This document shows, one piece after another, positions 5,459 through 5,826 of a DNA stretch of 5,826 nt. The stretch comes from Betaproteobacteria bacterium. GTDB taxonomy: Bacteria > Pseudomonadota > Gammaproteobacteria > Burkholderiales > Casimicrobiaceae. Location of the stretch: contig JAAFHR010000229.1 in the NCBI GenBank assembly GCA_013298455.1, positions 1 through 5,826 on the forward strand, in the 5' to 3' direction. Every line of letters begins with the position of its first letter. The first letter of the stretch is position 1. Below the pieces are notes generated by a model, which was not told the DNA's origin, searched no databases, and saw nothing but the letters and a program-made list of their open reading frames with translations. Both the position numbers and the translations under genes were made by a program.

Positions 5459-5826
5459 TCTCCGCCCCGGCGCTCCGAGCCTCGCTCGCGATTTGCATCC
5501 CCACCGATTTAGTGCGCGACCGACCGCCGTCTCGTTGGGCAATTTTGACGGCGTGCATCGCGGCCATCAGGCGATGCTCGAAGTGGTTTGCCAAGCGGCC
5601 CGTCAGCGCCAGTTGAAGCCGACCGCGCTGAGTTTTGCGCCAGCGCCCGGGCAATTTTTCGCTAAACGAGCAGGCAAAACGCCGCCCGCTCGTCTGCAGC
5701 GGCTGCGCGACAAACTCGCTTGTATTTGGGCCATTGGTATCGAACACATCCAGTTGCTTCGCTTCAACGAGGCGCTCGCGTCGATGTCGCCCGACGTCTT
5801 TTGCGACGAGGTGTTGCGTGATGGCT
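5451..5826 (+). CDS. ribF: RibF, bifunctional FMN adenylyltransferase (FAD synthetase)/riboflavin kinase, 3'-truncated
   Basis: The first 125 residues of RibF, which in full length (about 310-330 residues) phosphorylates riboflavin to FMN with its C-terminal domain and adenylylates FMN to FAD with its N-terminal domain, in the cytoplasm. The visible part is the N-terminal nucleotidyltransferase domain. It shows SLGNFDGVHRGHQAML (about 28-43) with the HxGH-type signature H36-R-G-H39, then PARLQRLRDKL (about 79-89) and RFNEALASMSPDVF (about 104-117). The block that is usually F-(E/D)-P-(H/Q)-P reads SFAPAPGQFF here, so the acidic residue is replaced by A63. The kinase domain lies beyond the window. 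The ATG at 5451 is the only standard start after the in-frame stop at 5403-5405 that keeps the whole domain, but no Shine-Dalgarno sequence precedes it. In relatives ribF often precedes ileS and lspA; here that lies outside the window. Confidence 0.93.
   Translation, partial: MIDLRPGAPSLARDLHPHRFSARPTAVSLGNFDGVHRGHQAMLEVVCQAARQRQLKPTALSFAPAPGQFFAKRAGKTPPARLQRLRDKLACIWAIGIEHIQLLRFNEALASMSPDVFCDEVLRDG

Noticed and set aside
5244..5747. Long minus-strand open frame of 167 codons
   Set aside because: Its N-terminal two thirds are antisense to ribF, the product is unlike any family I know, and the strand choice conflicts with the clear RibF motifs.

Overview
The window looks like an ordinary chromosomal stretch of a betaproteobacterium, probably Burkholderiales-like. 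This is an inference from three things: the style of the UvrD-type helicase/nuclease, the ECF-like sigma factor with its tiny zinc-finger partner, and RibF features such as GNFDGVHRGHQ and RFNEALASMSP. The coding DNA is moderately GC-rich. The gaps next to the promoters, especially about 5221-5320, are visibly richer in A and T.

Layout. (1) Positions 2-3346, plus strand: a large RecB/AddA-like superfamily 1A helicase with a C-terminal PD-(D/E)XK nuclease, cut at its 5' end inside the Walker A motif. (2) Positions 4112-3331, minus strand: a two-gene operon with a sigma-70 family (ECF-like) sigma factor followed by a 63-residue zinc-binding anti-sigma-type protein, joined by an ATGA overlap. 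The small gene overlaps the helicase gene tail to tail by 16 bp. (3) Positions 4113-4300: a divergent intergenic region with a palindrome plus T-tract just upstream of the sigma gene and weak promoter candidates both ways. (4) Positions 4301-5092, plus strand: an exported DUF1223 thioredoxin-like protein with a CxxC motif. (5) Positions 5093-5450: a gap of 358 bp with no confident gene, but with inverted repeats, a perfect TATAAT box and a possible 35-codon upstream ORF. (6) Positions 5451-5826, plus strand: the start of ribF (FAD synthetase/riboflavin kinase), cut by the window end.

How the genes relate. The helicase/nuclease belongs to double-strand-break repair and would normally work with an AddB-like partner outside the window. 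The sigma and zinc-finger genes form a self-contained regulatory pair whose targets are unknown. The DUF1223 gene is divergent from them and could share control, but the evidence is weak. ribF is housekeeping flavin synthesis.

I see no mobile element, CRISPR array, tRNA or rRNA, and no convincing novel system. The points most worth checking are the leader architecture of the sigma operon and of ribF, and an unusual substitution in the RibF nucleotidyltransferase domain.
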